Shown piece by piece: positions 1 through 4,741 of a DNA stretch of 5,215 nt; position 1 is the first letter of the stretch; each line of letters begins with the position of its first letter. Origin of the DNA: JBEKHI01 sp050012355 (lineage in GTDB: Bacteria > Actinomycetota > Actinomycetes > Streptosporangiales > Streptosporangiaceae); the NCBI GenBank assembly GCA_050012355.1, contig JBEKHI010000509.1, forward strand, positions 1 through 5,215, written 5' to 3'. Below the pieces are notes generated by a model. That model ran no database searches. It saw only the letters and a program-made list of their open reading frames with translations, and was not told the origin of the DNA. The position numbers and the translations under genes were made by a program.

Positions 1-1
1 G

Positions 2-214
2 ACCTTGACCGCCGCCGGAGGCCCGGTGAGCTGGGCCATCTCAGAACCGTCCACCCTCCTCGGCGAGCTCACCGCGTCCCCGTCGTCCGGCACGCTAACG
101 GCCGGAGAGTCGGTGACGGTGACCCTGACCGTCGCGGGACTCCTGTCCCTCGACACCGAGATCACCGTCAGCCCAGGCGACATCCCGGTAACGGTCCTGC
201 TAGGGCTTGGCTAA
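2..214 (+). CDS. C-terminal fragment of a beta-rich, Ig/BACON-like domain protein (5' end outside window)
   Basis: The frame is open from the first bases and ends at TAA 212-214, giving about 70 residues. A TTG at position 5 could act as a start, but the codon before it (Thr) continues an alternating beta-strand pattern (TLTAAGGPVSWAI), so I read this as the end of a longer gene. The fragment is rich in Thr, Ser, Val and Gly, with strand-like stretches and the pattern 'SPSSGTLTAGESVTVTLTV', typical of bacterial Ig-like or BACON-like domains that close longer actinobacterial proteins. It ends in a hydrophobic VTVLLGLG strand. No catalytic motif, signal peptide or membrane anchor is visible. 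Function is unknown; such domains usually serve adhesion, carbohydrate contact or structural spacing (family knowledge, not shown here). It converges on rpe, with 62 bases between the two stop codons. Confidence 0.6.
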   Translation, partial: TLTAAGGPVSWAISEPSTLLGELTASPSSGTLTAGESVTVTLTVAGLLSLDTEITVSPGDIPVTVLLGLG

Positions 215-276
215 CGACTTCAGCAGCTGGGAGACGCGCTGCGCCGTTATGTCGAGCACTGCCGCGATTACCTGAG

Positions 277-966
277 CTATTTCTCCCGGCCCCAAGACGA
301 CCGCTGGGTCGCGGCCTCGGCGCGGGCGCGCAGCCCGCGGACGGCGGCCTCGGGGTCTTGGGCGTCGTAGACGGCAGAGCCCGCTACGAACACATCGGCG
401 CCGGCATCGGCGCACCGTTCGATCGTCTCGTCGCTGACTCCCCCGTCAACCTGCAGCCAGACGGCGGCGTCGTTGCGCTTGACCATGGCACGGGCGCGGC
501 GCAGCTTGGGCAGCACCATGTCGAGGAACGACTGCCCGCCGAAACCGGGCTCGACCGTCATCAGCAGGATCATGTCGACTTCCGGCAGCAGGTCCTCGTA
601 GGGTTCCACCGCGGTACCTGGGTTCAGCGCCAATCCGGCCCGGGCGCCCGCCGACCTGATCGTCCGCAGCGTCCGCACCGGGGCGTGAGTCGCCTCGGCG
701 TGTATCGTCACGTTCCTGGCGCCCGCCTCCGCGTAGGACGGCGCCCACCGGTCTGGATCGTCGATCATCAGGTGGCAGTCCAGCGGCAGGCTCGCGTGCT
801 TGAGCAGCGCCTGGACGACCGGAAGACCGAGCGTCAGGTTCGGCACGAAGTGGTAATCCATGACGTCGACGTGCAGCCAGTCGGCGGCACCCGCGACCGC
901 GGCCGCCTCGTCGGCGAGCCGGGCGAAGTCAGAGGACAGGATGCTGGGCGAGATCTGAACGGCCAT
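277..966 (-). CDS. rpe: Ribulose-phosphate 3-epimerase
   Basis: Interconverts D-ribulose 5-phosphate and D-xylulose 5-phosphate in the cytosolic pentose phosphate pathway. The 229-residue protein has the usual family length and TIM-barrel motifs in order: SPSILSSDF (6-14), HVDVMDYHFVPNLTLG (32-47), LDCHLM (62-67), VEPGFGGQSF (138-147), QVDGG (172-176) and VAGSAVY (194-200). By family knowledge H32, D34, H65 and D174 are the metal ligands, and D34 and D174 the acid/base pair; all are present. Tyr38 replaces the common Gly of 'VMDGHF', which I believe is tolerated in actinobacterial members. The frame is open upstream to 1203, but homology begins at MAVQISPSIL. The ATG at 966 has no good Shine-Dalgarno, but TACACT lies nine bases before it, so near-leaderless translation is likely. 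It is divergent from the DUF2786 gene. Identification is firm. Confidence 0.96.
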   Translation of the reverse strand: MAVQISPSILSSDFARLADEAAAVAGAADWLHVDVMDYHFVPNLTLGLPVVQALLKHASLPLDCHLMIDDPDRWAPSYAEAGARNVTIHAEATHAPVRTLRTIRSAGARAGLALNPGTAVEPYEDLLPEVDMILLMTVEPGFGGQSFLDMVLPKLRRARAMVKRNDAAVWLQVDGGVSDETIERCADAGADVFVAGSAVYDAQDPEAAVRGLRARAEAATQRSSWGREK

Positions 967-975
967 ATATCCGTG

Positions 976-981
976 AGTGTA
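976..981 (-). promoter_or_regulatory. Putative -10 box of rpe (TACACT)
   Basis: Read on the minus strand, TACACT fits the actinobacterial TANNNT -10 consensus and ends nine bases before the rpe ATG. Transcription would start only a few bases ahead of, or at, the start codon. No convincing -35 hexamer is present. Inferred from sequence pattern only. Confidence 0.45.
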
Positions 982-1050
982 GAGTGCGTCAGGCAGCCGC
1001 CTGCTCCTGCCCCCCGCCGCTGCGCCCCCCAGAATGTCAGCCCACCGGGA

Positions 1051-1056
1051 TACTCT
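1051..1056 (+). promoter_or_regulatory. Possible -10 box for the DUF2786 gene (TACTCT)
   Basis: TACTCT matches TANNNT and would give a leader of roughly 34 bases ending in the Shine-Dalgarno at 1084-1090. It lies in the 130-bp spacer divergent from rpe, within an AT-richer patch (about 1051-1075). No -35 element is recognisable, and nearby AT-rich hexamers are alternatives. Confidence 0.25.
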
Positions 1057-1083
1057 TCGGCTACAAATTCGATTCGCTCCTAC

Positions 1084-1090
1084 ACGGAGG
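1084..1090 (+). promoter_or_regulatory. Strong ribosome binding site (ACGGAGG) fixing a GTG start
   Basis: GGAGG ends six bases before the GTG at 1097 and decides that start over any in-frame ATG further in. It is one of only two clear Shine-Dalgarno sites here; the other precedes the MFS gene. Confidence 0.8.
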
Positions 1091-1096
1091 TAAACG

Positions 1097-1831
1097 GTGC
1101 GATCCGAACCACCGACCCCCCTGCTGGACCGAGTGCGCAAGCTGCTCGCCAAAGCGGAGGCCGACGGGGTAACTCCCGCCGAGGCGGAGGCCCTGACCGC
1201 CAAAGCGGCCGAGCTGATGGCTCGCTACGGCATCGACCGGGCGCTGCTGGCGGCCACCCAGCCCGAGACCGATAAGCCCGCCGACCAGATCATCGATGTC
1301 GACAACCCGTGGGCTCAGGTCAAGGCCCATCTCCTCACCGGGATCGCCGCCGCGCTGCGCTGCCAGTGCGTGCTGCTCCCCCGTCGCGACCCCGGCACCC
1401 GGGTGCACGTGTTCGGCTACTCCTCCGACCTGGAGCGCGCCGAAATCCTCTACACCTCGCTGCTGGTCCAGATGGCCCGCGGACTGGCCACCGTGGCGGT
1501 CCCCACCCGGGCACGCAGCCCGCGCGCCTGGCGCCGCTCGTGGATGCTCGGCTACGCCTCCGCCGTGGTGACCCGGGTCCGGGCCGCCGAGCAGCGAGCA
1601 GCCGACGACGCCGACGCGGCGGCCCCGGCCGGCGGCCAGTCCACCGCGCTGGTGCTCGCCGACCGGGCCGTCACCATCCGGTTCCAGGCGCGGCAGGCCT
1701 ACCCGCGCACCCGCTCCACCCAGATCACCTACTCGGGCAACGGTTACGGCGCCGGGTACCAGGAGGGCCAGAACGCCGATATCGGCAGTGCCAAGGTCGG
1801 CCGCGGGTCCGCTCCCGCGCTGACCAGGTAG
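1097..1831 (+). CDS. DUF2786 domain-containing protein, function unknown
   Basis: A 244-residue, probably cytosolic protein, with no signal peptide or membrane segment. Residues 9-51 form the DUF2786 signature: a basic helix DRVRKLLAKAE followed by an Ala/Glu-rich TPAEAEALTAKAAELMARYGI. A conserved-looking middle (about 72-165) includes the strand VHVFGYSSDLERAEILYTSL and then SWMLGYASAVVTRV, a pattern I associate with the region that follows DUF2786 in actinobacterial and phage proteins. A low-complexity Ala/Asp/Gln linker (166-182) leads to a C-terminal part ending in GYGAGYQEGQNADIG (216-230), the Gly-spaced tail usual in this family. No catalytic residues are assignable; a nucleic-acid-associated role is sometimes suspected but not shown. 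The GTG start is set by ACGGAGG six bases upstream. It is divergent from rpe and followed 10 bases later by a strong hairpin, so it is probably transcribed alone. Confidence 0.87.
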   Translation: MRSEPPTPLLDRVRKLLAKAEADGVTPAEAEALTAKAAELMARYGIDRALLAATQPETDKPADQIIDVDNPWAQVKAHLLTGIAAALRCQCVLLPRRDPGTRVHVFGYSSDLERAEILYTSLLVQMARGLATVAVPTRARSPRAWRRSWMLGYASAVVTRVRAAEQRAADDADAAAPAGGQSTALVLADRAVTIRFQARQAYPRTRSTQITYSGNGYGAGYQEGQNADIGSAKVGRGSAPALTR

Positions 1832-1841
1832 CGTCCGCCGA

Positions 1842-1879
1842 CGGGCCTGGCCGCCCGGCGGCCTCAGCGGCCAGGCCCG
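1842..1879 (+). terminator. 13-bp perfect hairpin, likely terminator after the DUF2786 gene
   Basis: Arms 1842-1854 (CGGGCCTGGCCGC) and 1867-1879 are exact reverse complements around a 12-base loop. It starts 10 bases after the stop codon. There is no U-tract, as is common in high-GC actinobacteria. The right arm ends two bases before the putative -10 of the next gene, so it also occupies that promoter's -35 region and could influence it. Confidence 0.65.
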
Positions 1880-1881
1880 CG

Positions 1882-1887
1882 TAGGCT
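1882..1887 (+). promoter_or_regulatory. Putative -10 box of a leaderless prenyltransferase mRNA (TAGGCT)
   Basis: TAGGCT fits TANNNT and is followed by six bases and then ATG 1894, so transcription should begin at the start codon itself. No Shine-Dalgarno precedes the ATG, which supports leaderless translation. Confidence 0.55.
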
Positions 1888-1893
1888 GAATCA

Positions 1894-2667
1894 ATGCTCG
1901 CCCGCGATTCCGCCTACCGGCTGTACACCCGAAGACTCCGCAAGCAACTCGCCGGAGCCCCGTTGCCACGCCACGTCGGGATCATCATGGACGGCAACCG
2001 GCGGTGGGCCCGCGAGCGGGGCATGGCCAATCCCAGCCTTGGCCACAAGTACGGGGCCGAGCACATCGAGAACGCCCTGGGCTGGTGTGAGAAGGCCGGG
2101 ATCAAGCACGTCACCGTGTTCATCTGCTCGACCGAGAACCTCGCGAACCGGGGCGACACCGAGGTCGCGTACCTGATGGAGCTGGTCGAACAGGTCGTGG
2201 CGGACAAGCTCAGCCGTGATCCTGTATGGCAGGTGCACATCGCCGGGAGCCTCGACATGATCCCGGATACGACCGCGCGGGCACTGAAGCGAGCGGTGGA
2301 GGCCAGCCGCGACTGCGACACCGGCGCGCACGTCACGCTGGCCGTCGGTTACGGCGGCCGCCAGGAGGTGGTCGACGCGTTCCGCTCGCTGCTGTACGAG
2401 CGGGCTGAGCAGGGCGCGGCCCTCGCCGAAATCGCCGAGACGGTTACCACCGAGGACATCGCCCGCCACCTCTACACCGCGGGCCAGCCCGACCCGGACC
2501 TGGTGATCCGCACCAGCGGAGAGTCCCGGCTCTCGAACTTCCTGCTGTGGCAGAGCGCGTACTCCGAGCTGTACTTCTGTGAGGCTTACTGGCCCGCGTT
2601 CCGCGAGATCGACTTCCTGCGCGCCCTCCGCAGCTACGCGGGCCGCCAGCGCCGCTACGGCAGCTGA
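1894..2667 (+). CDS. Isoprenyl transferase (cis-prenyltransferase, UppS / Z-FPP synthase family)
   Basis: Condenses isopentenyl diphosphate with an allylic diphosphate to make Z-prenyl diphosphates, precursors of polyprenyl-phosphate carriers for cell-wall glycans. The 257 residues show the family motifs: HVGIIMDGNRRWAR (27-40) with catalytic D33, CSTENLANR (78-86), and IRTSGESRLSNFLLWQSAYSE (split 205-225) with R206, R212 and E225, matching the phosphate- and Mg-binding residues of E. coli UppS. The YRLYTRRL start and RRYGS end resemble Mycobacterium tuberculosis Rv1086, the short-chain Z,E-FPP synthase, from memory. Ile77 sits where long-chain enzymes have a small Ala, which hints at a short product (inference). 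The N82-to-R86 spacing is one residue longer than the canonical N-x-x-R. ATG 1894 is preceded by TAGGCT plus six bases. It converges on the next gene with a 3-bp gap. Family is certain; chain length is not, so I give no symbol. Confidence 0.95.
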   Translation: MLARDSAYRLYTRRLRKQLAGAPLPRHVGIIMDGNRRWARERGMANPSLGHKYGAEHIENALGWCEKAGIKHVTVFICSTENLANRGDTEVAYLMELVEQVVADKLSRDPVWQVHIAGSLDMIPDTTARALKRAVEASRDCDTGAHVTLAVGYGGRQEVVDAFRSLLYERAEQGAALAEIAETVTTEDIARHLYTAGQPDPDLVIRTSGESRLSNFLLWQSAYSELYFCEAYWPAFREIDFLRALRSYAGRQRRYGS

Positions 2668-2670
2668 GCC

Positions 2671-3648
2671 TCAGGGCGGGGCCATAGCCAGCCTCGCGTC
2701 GGTGACAAGTTCGCCGAGTGTCTCGGGATCCGTCGCGTTGAGCTGGATCAAGACGGCGGCGTAACCGTCGAAGTGCGGGATCGTGAACACTCCCGGCCGT
2801 TTCGCCGCCAGCACCGCTTCCTTCTCGTGCAGGTCCTCGACGCGGACGGCGACGATGGGCCCGTCCGGTGGCATGACGTCGCCGTACCGCTTGATGTCGG
2901 CCTTGCTGAACGGCCGTTCCCAGGCGAAGGACTTGCCGCGCACCTTCCAGGTAAGCGAGCCGCGGCTCTCGGCCTCGGTGACCTCCGGGAGGTCCCGCGC
3001 GAGTCGCGCCACGTCATCGACAGACAGCACGCCCGCGGCGGCCGTGAGGATACGCCAGTCGGTTCCCCAGGCATCCACCACCTGCTCGTTGGTCAGCGGC
3101 ACGATGGGATGTGGCGCCGTGGCCGCGAGCACCCGGGCGATCCGCTCCGCCCGGTCCGGATCACCGTAATGCGGGAGCACGGTGAACGGCACCAGCCCGA
3201 GTGCCGTGGTCGTGCTCAGCTCCTCCGCCGCGGCTCTCGGGGTCGCGGCGAGGCTCACGGGGAACAGGTCAGGCCCGGCGAGGACCGCACCCGCGCTGAC
3301 GCCCGCGTAGGTCAGTTTCCCCGCGCGCACCAAGGGCGGCACCAGGTCGGCGAAGCCGGACCTGATCGCATGATGCAACAGGTGGAAGACGCTTCCTCCG
3401 GTGACGAACACCAGCCCGGCGGCCTCGAGGCCCTGCTCGACTTCCGTGCGTGACAGTTCCGCGAGCGGCAACGGCGTCACCGGGAACCCCATCCGGGTGA
3501 GCTGGTCAATCTGCTCCGCGACGTAACCGGGGTCGTCGGTCACATCGGCCGCGGTCGGGACGTACGCCACCGGGATCTCACCGGGGTTGCCGCCGAGCAG
3601 CGCGGGGAGCCGGTCGATCCGGCCGGACATGAGGATCACGTGCTGCAT
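2671..3648 (-). CDS. Fusion protein: peptidase S51 (PepE-like) domain + MmcQ/YjbR-like domain
   Basis: One uninterrupted 325-residue frame. Residues 1-200 resemble peptidase S51 (alpha-aspartyl dipeptidase, class I glutaminase-like fold): MQHVILMSGR start, VFVTGGSVFHLL (80-91), nucleophile elbow YAGVSAGAV (114-122) with Ser118, LPHYGDPDR with His160, and PLTNEQ with Glu188; PepE uses Ser120, His157 and Glu192. Residues about 207-320 resemble MmcQ/YjbR proteins: LSVDDVARLARDLPEVTE, LTWKVRGKSFAW, then AVLAAKRPGVFTIPHFDGYA and a TDPETLGELVTDA helix. S51 enzymes are normally around 200-230 residues and YjbR proteins about 110-120, so this is two full domains. The likely role is a cytosolic serine peptidase with an accessory domain of unknown ligand. 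I chose ATG 3648 because homology starts there and TATTGT lies six bases upstream; a GTG at 3678 would add ten residues. Confidence 0.88.
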   Translation of the reverse strand: MQHVILMSGRIDRLPALLGGNPGEIPVAYVPTAADVTDDPGYVAEQIDQLTRMGFPVTPLPLAELSRTEVEQGLEAAGLVFVTGGSVFHLLHHAIRSGFADLVPPLVRAGKLTYAGVSAGAVLAGPDLFPVSLAATPRAAAEELSTTTALGLVPFTVLPHYGDPDRAERIARVLAATAPHPIVPLTNEQVVDAWGTDWRILTAAAGVLSVDDVARLARDLPEVTEAESRGSLTWKVRGKSFAWERPFSKADIKRYGDVMPPDGPIVAVRVEDLHEKEAVLAAKRPGVFTIPHFDGYAAVLIQLNATDPETLGELVTDARLAMAPP

Positions 3649-3654
3649 GCGCCC

Positions 3655-3660
3655 ACAATA
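3655..3660 (-). promoter_or_regulatory. Putative -10 box of the S51-YjbR gene (TATTGT)
   Basis: On the minus strand TATTGT is followed by six bases and then ATG 3648, the leaderless spacing. There is no Shine-Dalgarno. It supports 3648 over the upstream GTG at 3678, because a transcript starting here would lack that GTG. Confidence 0.55.
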
Positions 3661-3673
3661 ACCACGCCTCTCA

Positions 3674-3679
3674 TACACT
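3674..3679 (+). promoter_or_regulatory. Putative -10 box facing a broken ORF (TACACT)
   Basis: TACACT is followed by six bases and ATG 3686, the same leaderless spacing as the intact genes here. It is back to back with the opposing TATTGT box, 13 bases away, so both could not be occupied by RNA polymerase together. Its downstream ORF appears decayed. Confidence 0.35.
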
Positions 3680-3685
3680 TCCGCT

Positions 3686-3851
3686 ATGAACCTGCGGGAC
3701 GCGACGCTGATGTTTGCGGCAGAAGTACAGCCCGTCCGCCTTCGACGCGATCATCATGCCGGTCTTGCAGGAAGTAGGCCTGCGAAAGCCGATCCGGTCA
3801 AGCCGACCCGGCTGGCAGCCCAAGCCCGGTGCGGATCCGCTCGGCGGCTAA
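3686..3851 (+). pseudogene. Apparently frameshifted remnant of an unidentified gene
   Basis: The ATG at 3686 has a leaderless-type -10 and opens with a natural-looking MNLRDATLMFAA. In that frame the sequence then becomes Arg/Ala-rich and unconvincing until a stop at 3916. In another forward frame, from about 3723, it reads KYSPSAFDAIIMPVLQEVG followed by LRKPI and more, with GC-rich third positions, until TAA 3849-3851. A one-base insertion or two-base loss near 3722 would join the two into one sensible peptide of about 54 residues. I do not recognise the family. A genuine short gene with a sequencing error, or chance open frames, are alternatives. Confidence 0.35.
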
Positions 3852-3993
3852 CGTCCTCGGCACCGGTGGCGACAACAGCAACTCGGGCGAAGGCTACTTC
3901 TTCGAGGGCGTCATGACCGCGGGCGTGCCATCGAACCGGGCCGACAACGCCGTCCAAGCGAGCATCGTCGCCGCCCGCTACGGCAAGCCGTAA
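3850..3993 (+). pseudogene. Remnant of a GH54-type alpha-L-arabinofuranosidase (AbfB catalytic) domain
   Basis: This frame reads NVLGTGGDNSNSGEGYFFEG, then VMTAGVPSNRADNAVQASIV and AARYGKP, and ends at TAA 3991-3993. It closely follows the end of the catalytic domain of fungal and bacterial AbfB enzymes as I remember it (LGIGGDNSNGAQGTFYEGVM, a Tyr/Pro turn, then ENSVQ and IVAAKY). Only about 47 codons of a roughly 300-residue domain are present. There is no start codon, no signal peptide and no upstream catalytic region in frame, so it cannot encode an enzyme. It reads as the tail left by a large deletion, with no AbfB carbohydrate-binding domain after it. It overlaps the end of the preceding broken ORF in another frame. 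Family assignment rests on motif memory but is specific. Confidence 0.6.
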
Positions 3994-4005
3994 CCGCGAT
4001 CGTTC

Positions 4006-4059
4006 CTGGTCAGTGCGGCGCTGCCCGCGCTCTTGGAGGAGCAGCGCCGCACCAACCAG
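4006..4059. terminator. Large hairpin between convergent ends, likely bidirectional terminator
   Basis: Arms 4013-4024 (GTGCGGCGCTGC) and 4041-4052 are perfect reverse complements around a 16-base loop. After a 2x2 internal mismatch, CTGGT (4006-4010) pairs with ACCAG (4055-4059). The structure lies 17 bases after the tetR stop on the minus strand and 12 bases after the GH54 remnant's stop on the plus strand. No U-tract is present. Confidence 0.6.
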
Positions 4060-4076
4060 CAAAGGGAGTCCCCGGC

Positions 4077-4655
4077 TCACGTCCGGGCGGGCTCGCGCAT
4101 GGTCAGGACATCGGCCACGAGCGCAGCCGCGCGGTCAGCGTCCAGGGGCATGCCGAAGACGGCGTAGTAGTAGAGCGGGCCGATGACGTGATCAAGCACC
4201 TGTCCGGAGGTGGGAGCCCGCTCACCCCGGCCCCGGGCACGTTCGATCATCTGCTCAGCCTGACGCGTGCGCAGATCACGGCAGGGACAGGAATCAACCA
4301 TCAAGGGGCGCGCGGAAGCCATGGCGCGCAGGTAAACGATCCGTGCGGGCCTGCTGATGTCCTCGGCGATGGCCTTGGCCCAGGCCGCCAGGTCCCCGGC
4401 GATGGTACCGGTGTCGGGAAGAGAGTCGTCCTGGGTGAGAGCGGCCACGGCTACTTCTTCCAGTAGCGCGTCGATGCTGCCCCAGCGGCGATACACGCTG
4501 GTCGGGTTCACCCCGGCCCGTTCGGCGACCTGCGGGATGCTCATCGCATCACGCTGGCCCTCGCCGACGAGCTGGCCGACAGCGGTGAAGACGGCGTCCT
4601 GCACCCGGGCGCTCCGGCCCCCCGGGCGGCGACTGCGGTCAGCGGTGGCGGTCAT
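4077..4655 (-). CDS. TetR/AcrR-family transcriptional repressor
   Basis: A 192-residue one-component regulator. The N-terminal DNA-binding domain spans about 14-64: RSARVQDAVFTAVGQLVGEG forms helix 1, and MSIPQVAERAGVNPTSVYRRW (split 38-58) is the helix-turn-helix, with the family's typical 'VYRRWGS' recognition-helix end. The remainder is a helical ligand/dimer domain with an aromatic LYYYAVFG (161-168) and a Cys pair, SCPC (122-125). It most resembles TetR proteins with a C-terminal domain of the TetR_C_11/16 kind. GTG 4664 gives three more residues, but it overlaps the TATAGT -10 box, so I prefer ATG 4655, seven bases after that box. It is divergent from an MFS exporter, with inverted repeats between; it most likely represses both that gene and itself until an unknown ligand binds. 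Confidence 0.92.
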   Translation of the reverse strand: MTATADRSRRPGGRSARVQDAVFTAVGQLVGEGQRDAMSIPQVAERAGVNPTSVYRRWGSIDALLEEVAVAALTQDDSLPDTGTIAGDLAAWAKAIAEDISRPARIVYLRAMASARPLMVDSCPCRDLRTRQAEQMIERARGRGERAPTSGQVLDHVIGPLYYYAVFGMPLDADRAAALVADVLTMREPART

Positions 4656-4662
4656 GCGAACC

Positions 4663-4668
4663 ACTATA
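4663..4668 (-). promoter_or_regulatory. Putative -10 box of the tetR-type gene (TATAGT)
   Basis: TATAGT on the minus strand is near consensus and ends seven bases before ATG 4655, again a leaderless arrangement. It abuts operator-like repeat 1, sharing one base, so a bound repressor would block it. Confidence 0.55.
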
Positions 4669-4683
4669 GCAAATAACTTTGCT
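4668..4683. promoter_or_regulatory. Operator-like inverted repeat 1 (AGCAAA-N4-TTTGCT)
   Basis: A 16-bp site with perfect 6-bp arms around TAAC. It touches the TetR gene's -10 box and overlaps the candidate -35 of the MFS promoter (TTGCTT 4679-4684). Size and position are typical of a TetR-family operator. Binding is inferred. Confidence 0.6.
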
Positions 4684-4707
4684 TTTATGGTCAGCCTCGG
4701 CTACCGT
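4679..4707 (+). promoter_or_regulatory. Candidate MFS promoter (TTGCTT, 17 bp, TACCGT)
   Basis: TTGCTT at 4679-4684 and TACCGT at 4702-4707 are spaced by 17 bp, and would start transcription near 4714, giving a leader of about 32 bases with a good Shine-Dalgarno. The -35 match is weak (TTG only). GATATT at 4721-4726 is an alternative -10. Operator-like repeats cover the -35 and the start point. Confidence 0.35.
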
Positions 4708-4708
4708 C

Positions 4709-4734
4709 GCTAAAGCAAAGGATATTGCCTTAGC
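4709..4734. promoter_or_regulatory. Operator-like inverted repeat 2 (26 bp, contains AGCAAA-N4-ATTGCC)
   Basis: Outer arms GCTAA/TTAGC and inner arms GCAA/TTGC pair exactly, with one mismatch between them and a 6-base centre. Its core at 4714-4729 aligns with repeat 1 (AGCAAA, four bases, TTGC). Centres of the two sites are 46 bp apart. It lies just ahead of the MFS Shine-Dalgarno, where a repressor would block initiation or early elongation. Confidence 0.6.
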
Positions 4735-4741
4735 AAGGAGG
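4735..4741 (+). promoter_or_regulatory. Ribosome binding site of the MFS gene (AAGGAGG)
   Basis: A near-perfect Shine-Dalgarno four bases before ATG 4746, a slightly short spacing. It fixes the start and contrasts with the leaderless look of the divergent regulator. Confidence 0.8.

Noticed and set aside
223..242. GCAGC-N10-GCTGC hairpin between the first gene and rpe
   Set aside because: Only five base pairs with a 10-base loop, common by chance at this GC content.
967..1203. N-terminal extension of rpe by 79 residues
   Set aside because: The added residues overlap the divergent DUF2786 gene, look random, and precede the universal start of the epimerase fold at MAVQISPSIL.
358..1275. Long plus-strand open frame across rpe
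   Set aside because: It lies opposite rpe, which has every family motif; the translation is Arg/Pro/Gly-rich with no recognisable domain. GC-rich antisense shadow.
1061..1969. Long minus-strand open frame across the DUF2786 gene
   Set aside because: Gly/Arg-rich, motif-free and opposite a gene with a strong Shine-Dalgarno and recognised domain.
1891..2469. Minus-strand open frame opposite the prenyltransferase
   Set aside because: The plus strand carries all catalytic motifs; this is its complement frame.
2773..3453. Plus-strand open frames opposite the S51-YjbR gene
   Set aside because: Composition is His/Arg/Gly-rich with no domain; the minus-strand frame is continuous and recognisable.
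3754..4080. Minus-strand frame downstream of the tetR gene
   Set aside because: It crosses the hairpin and the GH54 remnant's complement, has no domain and no start signal.
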